Shown here: piece by piece, positions 1 through 12,193 of the stretch
How the letters are laid out: every line of letters starts with the position of its first letter
Numbering within the stretch: the stretch's first letter is position 1
Position numbers and translations under genes: made by a program
Notes under the pieces: model-generated
Told to the model about the DNA's origin: nothing
Databases searched by the model: none
The model's input: only the letters and a program-made list of their open reading frames with translations
DNA from: Euphorbia lathyris
Taxonomy: Eukaryota > Streptophyta > Magnoliopsida > Malpighiales > Euphorbiaceae
Length of the DNA: 64,000 bases
Direction of reading: 5' to 3'
NCBI RefSeq assembly: GCF_963576675.1
Contig: NC_088919.1
Location: 45,592,501 to 45,656,500, forward strand

Positions 1-7
1 CCGGGGA
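1..7 (+). other. Tail of an Athila/Tat-type primer-binding site
   Basis: The window opens with CCGGGGA, followed by TT. In Athila and Tat elements the primer-binding site complementary to the 3' end of tRNA-Asp ends in exactly these bases. With the Athila-like features that follow (gag remnant, late UTR motif, purine tract, 3' LTR), I infer that the window starts inside this site and that the 5' LTR ends a few bases upstream. Only 7 of about 18 bases are visible. Confidence 0.6.
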
Positions 8-481
8 TTTATTTTCTCTGCAATCAAACCAAAGGTCGAATTCGTTAGTTTAGGCATTGTATCTGTGTATAATTATTCATACCTTTCTTCTTGTATTTGT
101 TCATAGCTGTTCAATTTGCCTTTTTGTTTGTATAAACATAAAACTCTTATTAACTCAGTAGCTATAATTTCTTTTGATTTATTTTGCTTTATATATTCAT
201 AGGCATAGACTGTTAGTGTTAAATCTTGTACTTGTAACCCTTGATTATACTTGTTAAAATTTCATAGCTGTGATTTTTAATTTTATACTTGTTAAGTTTT
301 GTGCTCTACTTATGAACTTTTATGCTATAGAACTTCACTTTTTCTCAGCATTCTTTGATCAATTAATTGGCAAGAAAGAGTCTAGTGGCAAGCTCAAAAG
401 TTTACTATCCCATCAAGACAACACATTCATGCCCTGGAGAATGAGGCTCCCAATCCCTCCACGGCCAAGTTAAATAAGAAA

Positions 482-1318
482 ATGGATATCTTGATGGCGA
501 AACTGAGCTTCAACACCAATAAACGTGTAAGTTTTGTGGGTAATCACCAAAGGTACAATTCTAACCCCAATTCTTATAGCTTTTATGATAATGATTGGAG
601 GAGACCTCAACACTCAAATCTATCCTACGGGAACCCTAACATGTTGAGGCCTCCAAATAGGTTTGTTAATGAGCATAAGGAAAACGAATTGGGAATGTTC
701 CCTTATGAACAAGCAAGCCAAGTTCCTCCATAACCCTCTAGCTCACAAGATGAGGTGCTGTCCCTTTTGAAAGAAATGTCAACCCGACTTACAATCAATG
801 AGGAGTTTTGTAATGACTTGAGCAACCAATTGGCTCAAATAAACCATGAGAGGCAAAAGCAATCCCAAGGTACTCTTCTGAGCAAAAACATAGAAATCCC
901 ACAAAGGAGATCAGCTCAAGCCATCTCCTTGAGGAACGGCAAAAAGGTAGAACCAAGTCCACTATCGCATATATCACTCAAAGTAAGTGAGGAACCGGAA
1001 TCGGTAAGCAACCCCGGTTCAAAATCTGAAAACTTAAATCATGTGATAGAGATAAATGATCAGATCAAAACTTGTGTATATCAACTACCTTCTCCTCAAA
1101 AAATAGAAAATTTTGGGTTTACTCCATGTTCAGAAGTTTTCCTTCTCTTCGACCTACCAAGAGAATCCAAAAAGGAGCAAACTAAACGTTTTCATAATCT
1201 GTTTAAATTTGGCCTCTTATTATCATTAAACTCATTTGAGGCTCCTAATCCGTTTTGTAGGTATGGATTATTTGTTAAGGAATTTGAGTTCCTAACGCGA
1301 ATAAAAGCTTACACCTAG
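482..1318 (+). pseudogene. gag remnant of an Athila-like retrotransposon
   Basis: Two adjacent fragments resemble the C-terminal half of Athila/Tat gag. The first (482-733) is rich in Asn, Tyr and Pro, with a YSNP..-type stretch preceding a HPNxSYGN-like motif. The second (755-1318) holds a predicted helical stretch with LLKEMSTRL and then the diagnostic AQAISLRNGKKV, matching the AISLRSGK motif that lies between gag and protease in this lineage. A stop codon (TAA near 731) separates the two, and the N-terminal half has no clear frame. Protease is not recognisable after the second piece. This is decayed and unlikely to be expressed. Confidence 0.65.
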
Positions 1319-3021
1319 GAAGGAACTCTACATCGAGTTAACCGACTATAAAGTAGCGCTTTTTGGGAGGCAACCCAAGTTTTAATTAAACTTTTCAGGT
1401 TTATTTTCCTTCAATTATAGATTTCTGTTTATAAATAAAAAAATAAAAAATAAAAATAAAATAAAAAACCCGGCACCGCCAATCATCAAGTTTTTGGCAA
1501 TTGCAAAGTAATTAGTGAGTTTTCTTCTCCACCCTAACTCTTTACATATGAGCTTCCTTGTTTTATATGCAATGTTGGAACTTATTGTATGATTTAAGTG
1601 TGAGGAGCAGGGGTAGACAAACTTACAAAAATTGTATAAATTTTTTTATTTTTGTTGCTTCGTGTCTAGTTTAGTTTTGATTTTTTGGGGTTTTATTTCT
1701 GTTTTTGCATGTTTTAGGGCCTAAAAACCGAAACTTCCTTCGAAGCTAAACTTCGTTATTTATTTCTAGGGACTAAGAACCGAATCTAAAATTGCATGAC
1801 AACTAGTTTAGGTGTGGGACACAATCCTTGTATATGTAAACGCATGAGCTAAAGATTGCATTTAGACCCTACTTTTGAAGAAATGCTAAAATCAGTACTT
1901 AGGTAGATAACTTAAGGATTGAAGACATGTGATATTGAATTTGAGGTTGAGGAGAACTAATAAGCACAAAATTGAAACCCAAAGAATTGTGAGTTGAATT
2001 TGAGCCTAAGAGCGAACATAAAAAAAGCTCTATTTCTTGACATTTTTGTATGAATGTTTTGACTTGTGGAAGATTACAGATTTTGCACCTAATACTAAGT
2101 TGAATCTGCATGGACTGATTTGAGATGGTAAACGATGAATCGGCCTCATTAGAATTAACCTTTTCTTTACCTTATTTTTATCTTTTTCATCCACTCTAGG
2201 AAGCCCCTTTGAGCCTTAATTTTTGTAGTTTGTAGTTTTTCTTTCTTTTTAACCCTTATTTTTACAAACTATCACTTAGTTTGTTAACTAACCCTTTTTT
2301 TTGCAAAGCTCACCTTGAGTCTTTGTTTTATTTTAGCGCTTTTCCTTTGTTTATGACACTATAAGAGCAAGCCAAAAGGCTAAGAAGTGAACGAGCATTA
2401 CCATTAAAAGAAAAAGAAAAAGAGACGAACAATAGGGGAGAACTTCATTCCCCGGTTCTTAAAATCAAAACGTCTCAGAAAAAATAATGAATAAAAAGCT
2501 CAATCGCTTCATACTTGCTAAAGCCATTTTTAACTTTGTTTTTCTAGTGCTAGAACTTCTAATCTTTGCTGTACCTATAACCCTTTCTAACCACATTACA
2601 ACCCCAATTTGAGGTTGTTTTTGATATTATCGGAGTCATGTAGCAAAGTAGAGGAACTCAGATGAACGTGCAAAGTCAACGTAATCCTAAGCAAGAACAT
2701 AAGCCGAGAGTAAACACTTTAGCCACTAAATATTGTGTGAATTGAGTGAACTACCTATGGAGGTGTTTTACTTAGCTATCCTCTTAAGCTCGTTTAATTG
2801 AACATGTATCATTTTCTTAAGAATATGACCTGTGATAATTGAAATGCGGCTTTTGGATATCGTGTCTCTACTTTATACTTCCGAATACATGTAATTACAG
2901 ATGCTTGAATTTGTGTCAGGCACCTAGTAAAACCAGGAGGTTTTTTCTAGTTTGGCTAGTGATTGCGGGTTTAGTTTTTAGTTTACTTGGGGACAAGTAA
3001 AATTTTAAGTGTGAGGAGGTT
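1319..3021 (+). other. Non-coding 3' internal region of the Athila-like element
   Basis: About 1.7 kb without a coding frame, in the position of the long untranslated spacer between coding region and 3' LTR in Athila elements. It includes the GGGAGGCAACC motif and ends with the purine tract. No protein homology is visible. Confidence 0.6.
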
Positions 3022-4483
3022 TGATAGGGGTTAAAACCCCCTATCTTTAGGTACGGTTTTAGGACGATTTTAGTTTAGTTTTTCGTCAATAAGCGAGCAA
3101 TTCTCGCACTTATATGCATATGTGTGTATTAATTAGATTTTGTATATGTTTTATTTACTTTTGTGGTTTAAGTTCGTTTTCTGATCGTTTTTGGGCAAAT
3201 ATTGCCAAACTAGCACTTATGTTAGCTTTTAATTATCTATTATGGCTAAATGATCCACCAAAAGTCGTACCAAACTGAGTTTTTACTCAAATCAAGCGAT
3301 TGGTGGGTCAATTTAGCCTCGGAACTAATATCGTTTGGAGTTTACATGCGTGTGCAGGTCAAAACAGGAACAAGTTCTGGCAAAAATCGCGTCTCGAGGA
3401 CACCCGATAGTCACACGAGGCGTTTGGGCACTTGCTGCTCGCCAAACTAGCCTTTTTAGGCCAACTCGGTGAGCTGGCCTGCAAGAATCAGTCTTTTGAC
3501 TGATTCCCGACCCCACGATGCCACGTTTGCTGCCCCATTCTCCCACCTATAATAGGAAACGAATTCGGTCAGATTTGGGACTCAAACCGCAACTATAAAT
3601 AGGACTATTCATATGTAAATTAGATATCTTTCTTTCATTGTAAAAACCCTAGCTTTCCCCCTTGAATCATCCTCTCCAACTCCTCCATCTCCTTCCTCCT
3701 CCATTGAAGAACATTCGAAGCTCCATCCTCTGAGGATTGTTTAAGGTTCCTCCTTAAGTCCTAGGAAGACGCCTGCAACGGTAGACAGGTTCCCTGAAAG
3801 GGATTTTCTTACTCTTTTACAACTTGTTTATCTCTTGATCAAGTCTATGAATCCTAGGCTCATTGTATCTTCGTGGCAATTTTCTTCATCTTTAATGTTA
3901 ATATAATTCTTGTTTTGTTCAATTGATTCATCTATTTATTGTCTTTCGCTTTGTTTGATTGGTTTAACTCATTCATAAATCCAAATATTTTGTTGGCACA
4001 TATTGCGAGCTGAATCTGACCTAGTTAGAGCCTATAAGATTGACGACCTTATAGAAGATTAAGCCTAAATTTCTGAGCCTTAGAGCTAGTTTCGGCCTTA
4101 CAAGGGAATCACGAACTAGGAACCACAGAAGGATAAGTAGGGTTAATCGCCTCGAACACAAGTGACTTAGATTAGGTTATTAATTGATTGTCTAAACGAT
4201 TTATATTCATCATTATCGTATCACGCCATATCCCTTCGGGTAATTACATTATTGAAAGATCACTTAGGAGTAGAATAATTTAGATAAGAGTAGTTTAACT
4301 TAATCAAAACCAAACTTAAACCCCCTGAAGCCTAAATAACACTAGAAACTGAGTAGCTCGGTACTTGCAGGAGTAAATCATGTGGATTCAATACCTGGAC
4401 TTGTCCAGATTATTACTTAATAACAACAGGGTACACTTATCCCTTAGCGAGTCTCAATTGGGCATCTGCCCTGAGGCGCATCA
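3022..4483 (+). mobile_element. 3' LTR of the Athila-like element
   Basis: The LTR starts with TGATAGGGGTT directly after the purine tract. It runs through AT-rich promoter-like sequence and a C/T-rich leader (about 3645-3720). It closes with blocks familiar from Athila-type LTR ends: a GGATTCAATACCTGGACTTGTCC-like block, then ACAGGGTACACTTATCCC (about 4427-4444). The chosen 3' end is CGCATCA at 4483, giving TGAT...ATCA ends and about 1.46 kb. An earlier ATCA at 4380 is a possible alternative. The following GGCAG would be the target duplication, but its partner lies outside the window. Recognisable LINE coding sequence begins by about 4536. Confidence 0.6.
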
Positions 4484-4845
4484 GGCAGCAAACGAAAATT
4501 CATCGGTCCTAAATCAGTTGGCTGCGTATGTTTTATTGATTAATCGGCGGGGTTCCAATTTTCGCACTCGGTTCACTAAGAAAATTAGCCGGTACAAGTG
4601 GAGTATAACCTAGGTACGTGATAAAGAGGATCCAACTTCTATTGATCGGATCTTTCAAACTAAAAGGCATCTAAATGTGGTACTCGGGCAAAAAGATATT
4701 TACTGGAAGTAGTAGGCTAAGGCTTTTTGGTCAAAAGGAAGGAGGTGATTGTAATACAAAATTCTTTCATGATGTGCCTAAAGCGAAGAAGAGGAGTAAT
4801 TAGATAGCTGACCTTATGGATTAAACACAAGTTGAGCGTTCGAAC

Positions 4846-5401
4846 TTGAATGGTATGTGTTCCCTTGCAAAAGCTTATTTTTTTCTAATCTCTTCAATGC
4901 ATTGTTGGAATGTGATTATACCCTTTGTTGATATGGTTCTGTCTCTGGTTTCTAATTTGATGAATGTTGATTTAACTATGCCTTTAAGTTATGATGAGTT
5001 TAAAGTTACTATCTTTCAAATGCATCCGGATAAGTCACCAGGACCCGATGGTCTTAATCTAGGGTTTTTCAACATTTTGGCCATACATAGTTACAATGTC
5101 TATGTTGCTTGTTTAGGTTGGCTTGAACGTAATGAATTTCCAGCAAACATGAAAGATACTATTATTACATTGATATCAAAGTGTGAACATCCAAATAGAA
5201 TGCCAGATTTTAGGCCTATATCTTTATGTAATGTGTTGTATAAGTTAATTGTCAAAGTCCTAGCAAACACATTGAAAACTATTTTTCCTGATGTTATTTA
5301 TGAGAATCAATCAAATTTTGTTCTTGGAAGGTCCTTGATTGATTATGTACAATTTGTGTTCGAGTCCTTACACTATATGAAACAGAAGCACATAGAAGGG
5401 A
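4846..5401 (+). pseudogene. LINE ORF2 fragment: N-terminal reverse transcriptase
   Basis: An open stretch of about 185 codons with the RT fingers region: HPDKSPGPDGLN, then a hydrophobic helix, then TLISKCEHPNRMPDFRPIS and LCNVLYKLIVKVLANTL, as in plant L1 elements. The frame continues into inserted LTR sequence after residue 185, so the last residues of the open frame are not LINE-derived. It belongs to the same element as the fragments from 8087 onwards. Confidence 0.8.
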
Positions 5402-8086
5402 TGTTACATCCGACCCTAAACGACATCGGGAATGAAGGGAAGACTAGATAACGCACGTATGAGTCTAAAAAAAACGAACCTATTCTCTAAGAAATCGATA
5501 CATCACTTCTTAAATGTGAAAGTTTATTCATTTATCCCCCTTAATTCAATCATCATATATATCTTATGACTTATTATATTCTTAAACAAATTTCTCCTAA
5601 TTAATTCATAAAACATTTATTTAGACCATCTAAACTTTATTTATTTATTTGGCTTGGATTTGATAATTCTATCAAGCTTCCTACGTATCCCGAATGCAAC
5701 GTCATTTAAAATTTAAAACGGGAATCAAAGCCACGTAGTTCTACTTTGATACTTCTATCGCAATCACTATGATCCACTATGATCCATGAATATCTTGGTA
5801 TTGCACATCACAAATTTAACCTCAGATTCATGTTTCATGTGCATAACTTAACGTAATAAAATTACCTTGAGGTTAATTATCTAACTAGGAATTGGCCTAC
5901 TTGACCAAATTAGTTCATTAATACAATCATTTAGTTCTTTTTATAGTTTTACTCTAACAAATCAAATATTTAGTGTTCGGTTATGTTTCACACACAACCT
6001 CTTCTTATAGCCATTTTTTTAGGTAAATTATCTCACCTTTCTAAGACACTAAGACACACTAATTAGCAAACCAAGACTGGGCAACCTTGTAACTAAATGA
6101 ATTACTTGAACTACATGATTTCTTAAATTTTTTATGGTCTTATATTTAGCATATTGAACATTAATAAGATGTGTTAGTTTCTAATCCTAAAATTTAAGAA
6201 ATGGTTTCAGTCCATTGAAACTCCTAAACAGTAAAATTAAATATCCGTGAAATGGAGAAATAAAAGGACTTGAAATTAAATGTACTCAAGAGAAAAATAA
6301 ATCACTAATCATGTTATTTACAAGCAAGCCAGCAACAAACACAGGCTCCATGAATAGTTCATACTTTCAAAATGTTAACTAACAAAATGCATAAAAAACA
6401 TTGCATCAAAGAATCGAAGATCTGTCAAGGGAAATCACAAGATTAAGCAAATAAATGACAAGAAAAGAGCAGATCCACTATATCCAAAGCCAAACGTCGG
6501 ATCCTTCACATATCAAAATCAAATTGATCTATATTTACTTGAACAAATTTCAGCAATCAAATGAAAATCAACATTTACTAACTCATGAATTAAGCATGAA
6601 GAGGTCGCGAGGTCTGTAAACACATGAGACTCGAAAACGCATATAAATAAAGAGTGAGACCAACAGATATACTCGAACCATTCCTCGAAGAAGACTCATA
6701 CCGATGTCCTCATAAAGAGTGATAAAAATGAATTTTTGGGGGCGCCATAGCGAGAACCACAGAGATAAAAAGAGAAGAAAATGCAATCCGTTCATTTTCC
6801 TTTTTAACTGTTCATATATATATATATTTTTATTTATGACATTAAAACTCCTTTTAGATAAAGATCAAAATCCCCAAAATCATGAACACAGTTTTTGGAA
6901 ATCATGAACACATTGTTGAATCGCACATATATATAAATATGCTAGAATTCCCAACTACGAGCTAAGATTACTCAAGTCTCCAAGAACTTCCAAAAACTCG
7001 CTAAATCAAATCACATGAATCAGACAGATCATTGAATCCTTATACTCGAATTAATTATGATGAAAGACTGTTCAAATCTCTAAACTTCTAAAAACATACT
7101 GAATCATGTAGGAAACAAGTTTAATTTCCTATCATAAGATTAGATTATTCAAACCCCCACTAGATCTTTCAAAAATTTGCTTAATCACATAAATCAATCC
7201 AAAAACTCCAGCATAGAAGGTTTCAATACCTGCATGTCGATTCACCATAGCAAATAAGCTCCATGTCCTGATTTCCAATCAGGAAAGAAAAGAGAGGAAG
7301 CTGTTCAATCAGCAAGAAAGACCAATTCATAGAGAACTTTTACTGATTTCCATTCAAGAAAGAAAAGGGGAAGCAGTTCAGTCAATGAGAGGGACCAATT
7401 CATAAATAGCTTTTTACTGTTTCCCTGATTTTCAATCGAAAAAGAGGAGATGAACTGGGTTTCTCTGCTTCCTTCCATCTCTTGTGCGTTCCCTCTCTCA
7501 GGAATTTTGCCAATTTGCAGTTCAGAATGGGTTTTGGGACACGCAGAAGAATGGGTTTTGGGACACGTATCCAGAAGAATGGTGAATCCTTGCCATTTGT
7601 TCTACTTCCTGAAAATATAACGTCTATACGATATAGGATTTGTTTTTAAAAAAATTTATAATTTATCCCCTAAATTACTAAACTGTGCAATTAGGTCCCT
7701 TAATCCTACCTTTCCCCTTTTAATTTGTTTTAAAATTTTAATTTAGCCCCAAATCTCTAGCTCGAGTAAAATTTGGCCTCGTTTATCACCTCGTTTCATG
7801 AGTGAATAGAAAATTAAGAGATTGAATTATTCCGTATCAGTTGAAGAACTTAAAATTCATCAGAAACCCGAATAATTAATCGGTTTCAATATGAACCTTT
7901 ATTTATTTTGATCACAAAAATTCATCGCATATAACCAATTTTGATTCTTGTTAAAATTGTAAGTAAAAATATAAACTTATTAAACCCAAAGATGTTATCT
8001 CGGGTCTAAAAAAATCAAATAATGAATTCAAAATATGATATAATCTAATATCAAATTATAAAAAAAATTTGGGTACAGACATGACA
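5402..8086. mobile_element. Solo LTR (2,685 bp) inserted in the LINE
   Basis: The segment begins TGTTACATCC and ends ATGACA. It is flanked on both sides by AGGGA (5397-5401 and 8087-8091), a 5 bp target-site duplication. If the segment and one AGGGA are ignored, the interrupted LINE reading frame rejoins without loss of a base, which confirms the boundaries. There is no internal domain, primer site or second LTR, so this is a solo LTR left by recombination. The TGTTACATCC start and the size suggest a Ty3/gypsy element. No protein-coding potential is recognisable; short open frames inside it look spurious. Confidence 0.85.
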
Positions 8087-10461
8087 AGGGAAATGAGAGA
8101 TTGCTTTGAAAATTAACATTATTAAGGCGTATGACAAGATTGACTAGGGTTTCTTAAAGTGGTAATGGCGCGAATGGGTTTTTGTACATGTTGGATTGAC
8201 TGGATAATGTTGTGTATCTGTTCTGTTTCTTATTTTCTCTCTGTTAATGGTGAATTAGTAGGTCATGTGATTCATGAGATGGGGTTACGGCAGGGTGATC
8301 CTTTGTCACCATATTTATTTATTCTATATGTTGAGGTTTTATCGAGACTAACTACCAAAGCCGAGGGTGATGGACTTGTTACGAGTTGTAAAATCTACCG
8401 ATGAGCTCCGAGTGTATCTCATTTTTTTAGATGACAATTTCCTTTTTTTAATGCAACAAAGGAGGAAAGCAGACAGGTTGTTGATATTCTCAAGACCTAT
8501 GAAACAATGTCTGGACAAGCAGTTGATTTGGGTAAATCATGTATATATTTCAATTTGAATGTGAGCATTGAGAGGCATGGATCTATTCAAACTCTGTTAG
8601 AAGTCTTTTCTCATTTGGATACGAGTCGATATATGGGTCTACCATCTTTAATTGGTAGGTCCAAAAAGGAAATATTTAGCTTTTTAGAGGACCGACTAAT
8701 TAAACGATTTAGTAATTGGACATGTAGGGTTCTATCAGATGCAATGAAGGATGTTTTATTGAAATCAGTTGCTCAAGCTTTACCAACGTTCTATCTGAGT
8801 ACGTATCTAATTCCAAAATCTATCTATGATGATCTTCAGAAAATAATGAACTCATTCTGGTGGGGTTCAAAGGAGAATATGAGTCGAAAAATACATTGGT
8901 GTAGTTAGGATTGGTTTAGCATTCGGAAAGATAGTGGAGGTTTGGGGTTCCAAAATCTACGAGATTTTAACTTGGCACTACTCGGGAAACAATGTTGGAC
9001 ATTGCTTGACAACCCTCATACGTTGGTAAATATATTGTTCAAAGCCAAATATTTTGCTAGAAATACTTTTCTTTTCTCTAAATTGGGTAATAATCTCAGT
9101 TTTTTTAAGAGGAGCGTATGGAGTTTAGTTGAGTCGATCAGAAGGGGAGTTCGTTGGAGGATTGACCAAGGCAATAAGATTTTGGTTTGGAGGGATCCTT
9201 GGATAGTTGATGATGATGCATTTTTGTACCACATCGATATGTAATAATTGGAATAAATATGCGATGGTTATGGATTTGTTTATCTTGGGGATGCGTATTT
9301 GGGATCGTGGGAAGCTAAATGAGTGGTTTCAGCCTCAAGAAGTGGATCGAATAATTAGCATGGTGTTTCCGTTGATAGCTATGGAGGATAATCTGATTTG
9401 GCATTTCACAAAGGATGAATTGTATTATTCTAAGAGTACCGCTTACTTGAACAAAATCGTTTGGGTAGTTTGGCTCATGAAGGGTGGAGCCGAATCTGTT
9501 CACTTGAAGTTCCGCCAAAAGTTAAGCATTTTGTGTGGAAGTTATGTGTTAAATTGATCTCTTTGAGATCAAGATTACAACAAAGATATGTTAGTATTTC
9601 TTACAATTGTGTAATGTGTTTAGTGGACATCGAGTATGGGTGGAACCTTTTTGTGGGGTACGGGATCATGACTATGTGCTAGTCGGAGGTGGGGTTACAA
9701 GGCCCAGGGTGGGAATGGGAGTGGATAGAGAATTAGGCTTTGGGTATGTTGAAAACGACCAGGAAAAACGAAGTGCGTAGGAGAGCCATGGTATTATGGG
9801 TTATCTAGAGGCAAAGGAATGCGAAGCTGTGGACATGGTTGTATCGATCTCTGGTGGAATCGGTAGGAGAAGCGATCCGATTCGATGCTATTTGGCAGAG
9901 GGGAAAACGACGGTTAGCAGCTCCAACAACAAGTGGAGTATCAAGACCAGTATAACAGCAAGTCCAGTGGTGCAAACCTAAAGAAGGCAGAGTGAAATAT
10001 AATGTTGATGTGGCAATATTTTCCGACGGATAAAGAGTTTGTGAAAGGAGCTGTCATCCAAGGTAGTTTGGGGGAATTTCTGTCTTGTTTAACTTATTTC
10101 ACACAAGGAGACATCACAATAAAGTTAGGTGAAGCAATGGCACTCCGAGATGCCATGACTTGGGTAATGTCCTTGCCAATTGAGCAAGTGTTGTTCGAAT
10201 TTGACGCTCAAAGTGTGGTGGACTGTATTCCGCTTCATCACGCGATATTTCAGAGTTTGGTGGAGTTATTAGTGATATTCAGTCTATATTACTATGTTGT
10301 TCATATTTTTTTTTGTAGCTTATATTCCTAGATTAGCGAATGAAGTGGCACATGAAAGCTCTCTTAATTTTTTTTAGTAATTCAGTTATTCTTTTATTTT
10401 TAATTACTACTCTTTGTAAAGAAAATAGTTCTAATTAATATGATGTTTCTGTTTAAAAAAA
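8087..10461 (+). pseudogene. LINE ORF2 fragments: RT core to RNase H
   Basis: Resumes the L1 reading frame after the solo LTR. Visible parts are the KAYDKID motif (8128 region), RQGDPLSPYLFILY (8291), a thumb region with YMGLPSLIGRSKKEI (8632), NSFWWGSKENMSRKIHW (8850-8900), GFQNLRDFNLALLGKQCW (8943), a zinc-binding RVT segment with PPKVKHFVWKLC (9512-9545) and a plant-type RNase H fold with LGEAMALRDAMTWV (10128-10170) and EFDAQSVVD (10197). Several stops and frame changes separate the pieces. The A-run at 10455-10461 marks the 3' end. Confidence 0.8.
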
Positions 10462-10655
10462 TTAAATATTAAGAGTTAACTATTTAAAAAAAAACTCAAT
10501 CTATACCATTATAATTAAGGTTTTTTTTGGAACAAATTATAATTAAGGTTTTTAACATGGCAAACTAAATTCCTTAGTAAAAATAAAAAAAGTTTAGAGG
10601 CTTAAAAATGTTTCTTTTCAATTATTTTCTTATTACAAATTCTATAAAAAAACAC
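10462..10655. other. AT-rich spacer
   Basis: A short AT-rich stretch between the LINE tail and the first foldback element. It contains a short direct duplication (ATTATAATTAAGGTTTTT near 10510-10552). No gene is seen. Confidence 0.5.
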
Positions 10656-11102
10656 TTAAAGTGATGTATCTAAAATTTTATCATTTTACCGTTGACCTAT
10701 TATTTAATTACATTTGATCTATGATCTATCTCAATTGGTAAAATTTCACCCAATTTGTATTAAAATTTAACAGAATTGTTATCTCATTGATAAATAACGA
10801 TATTTTGACACTTAAACTTAATAGATTTTAGTTTAAGATTTGCTTTTTTTTATTATTTTTTAATCTAATTAATTATTTCCACATAATGTGGCAAAAAATA
10901 CTTTAAGAAATATCACGTGTTAAGTTCAACGTCAAAATATCGTTACTTGTCAATGAGATAACGATTCTGTTAAGTATTTATAAAAATTGGGTGAAATTTC
11001 ACCATTTAGCATAGGTCAGGAGCCAAATGTGAACAAATAATAGACCAATGGTCAAATGGCAAAATTTGGTTAGGTCATGGGCCAAATAATGCTTTAAGCC
11101 TA
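10656..11102. mobile_element. Foldback (long-TIR) MITE-like element
   Basis: Two arms of roughly 150-200 bases are inverted copies of each other. The left arm (about 10656-10815) and right arm (about 10905-11102) share GGTGAAATTTCACCCAATTT, a block around TAACAGAATCGTTATCTCATTGA, and a block around AACGATATTTTGAC. The ends read ACTTAAAG and CTTTAAGCC. No transposase is present. The ends fall in A-runs, so I could not define a target duplication or a superfamily. Confidence 0.65.
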
Positions 11103-11662
11103 AAAAAAAACATATAATTAAGTATTACATGTTTTAAGAATCTGGCATCTGATCAATTATTTTTCACATTGAGCTTTTGATTATTGATCTTGTTATGGAT
11201 TCAACTCTTATTTATTTATTTTAATCGAGTTTGAACGACAAGTGTCGTTAAGAGATTCAGTCTACTGATGTGGACATTTTTACTTCCATATGAACAAATA
11301 AAAAAAATAAGTTTCTTGATTAGAGGAGAGAGGGTAAAAAGTAAAAAATAAAAAGAAATTACAGAAATTGATTTTCAGTAGGTTTTTCTAAGTTGGAAAT
11401 CGAATTTGGAAGAATCTGTTGGAAATAGATTTTGGTGTTACGGGAAAAGATTGATTTGACGATTTTGATGTTGGAAATCGTGAAATTGAAAAGGAGAAGA
11501 TCGATATTGGAAGAAACTACCGGAAATTAATTTCTATAATTTCTATTTACTTTTTAATTTGTTTATCTCTTTTAATTAAGAAACTCTTATTTTTATTTGT
11601 CCATATCAACAAACCGAATCGCCCTAATGATGTATGCAGCTCAAACTCGACGAAAAAGTTAA
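11103..11662. other. Intergenic spacer
   Basis: AT-rich sequence with no supported gene. A repeated G/A-rich phrase (GGAAATCGAATTTGGAAG, TTGGAAATCGTGAAATTG and similar, 11390-11530) recurs irregularly at about 40 to 70 bases. Confidence 0.5.
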
Positions 11663-11671
11663 ATAAGGGTT

Positions 11672-12184
11672 GGCTTAATACATCACTTGCCTCCTGAACG
11701 TGTCCAAAAAGCTTGGTTGGCCCTTGAACTTTCAAAGTGTCCTGATAGCCCCATGAACTTGCAAAAAATGTTCAATTAGCCCACTGAACTTGCATAAAAT
11801 ATAATCAATTGATCACTCGGTCGTAAAAAAGTAAGTTAAATGCGGAAGATGTATTCCACACATCTTAGAATGTTATTACATAATTAAAAAATAGATTAAA
11901 AAGGAGTTTTTGCTTGTTCAACTATACAACTTGTCTTCTCTAATATTAGGACCGTATACTCCGATTTCGGTCGTTTTATTTTTTTTAAGACTCGTGTAAT
12001 ACATCTTCCGCATTTAACTTACTTTTTTTGCAACCGAGTGATCAATTGATTACATTTTATGCAAGTTCAGGGGGCTAACTGAATATTTTATACAAGTTGA
12101 GGGGGCTATTGGAACACTTTAAAAGTTCAAGGGCCCAATCAAGCTTTTTTGGACAAGTTCAGGGGTCAAATGATGTATTAAGCC
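11672..12184. mobile_element. MULE-type MITE with long terminal inverted repeats
   Basis: The 513 bp element starts GGCTTAATACATCA and ends TGATGTATTAAGCC. It is flanked by exact 9 bp duplications, ATAAGGGTT at 11663-11671 and 12185-12193, the length typical of Mutator-like elements. The inverted arms extend over about 190 bases each and include GAACTT/AAGTTC-rich blocks and GCGGAAGATGTATT near the centre. No coding capacity. It lies about 500 bp upstream of the LOG2-like start codon. Confidence 0.88.
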
Positions 12185-12193
12185 ATAAGGGTT

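Larger units (their letters stand above)
1..3021 (+). mobile_element. Internal region of a pol-less Athila-like Ty3/gypsy element
   Basis: The internal region is only about 3 kb. It holds gag-like fragments (482-733 and 755-1318) and then non-coding sequence, including the late-UTR motif GCGCTTTTTGGGAGGCAACC near 1355-1375, close to a motif recurring downstream of coding sequence in Athila-type elements. No protease, reverse transcriptase, RNase H or integrase reading frame is visible. The region ends in a purine-rich tract (GTGAGGAGGTT, about 3011-3021) beside a TG that starts the LTR. The element is therefore a non-autonomous derivative. Any missing pol must have been deleted, because both internal ends are present. 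Confidence 0.7.
4484..10461 (+). mobile_element. Decayed L1-type LINE, split by a solo LTR
   Basis: Fragments of one plant L1 ORF2 follow in order: the pre-RT linker with FWSKEG and NTKFFH-like residues (4690-4790), RT motifs (DKSPGPDG at about 5024-5050; FRPISLCNVLYK at about 5210), an interruption at 5402-8086, then the RT core (INIIKAYDKI at 8107; RQGDPLSPYLF at about 8291), the thumb region (8507-9240), a zinc-knuckle-like RVT segment (about 9500-9660) and an RNase H domain (10002-10331). It ends in a short A-run at 10455-10461. The FADD motif reads FLDD, and stops and frameshifts are frequent. The endonuclease half is absent, either 5'-truncated or lying beyond the Athila element that abuts it. 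Inactive. Confidence 0.8.
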
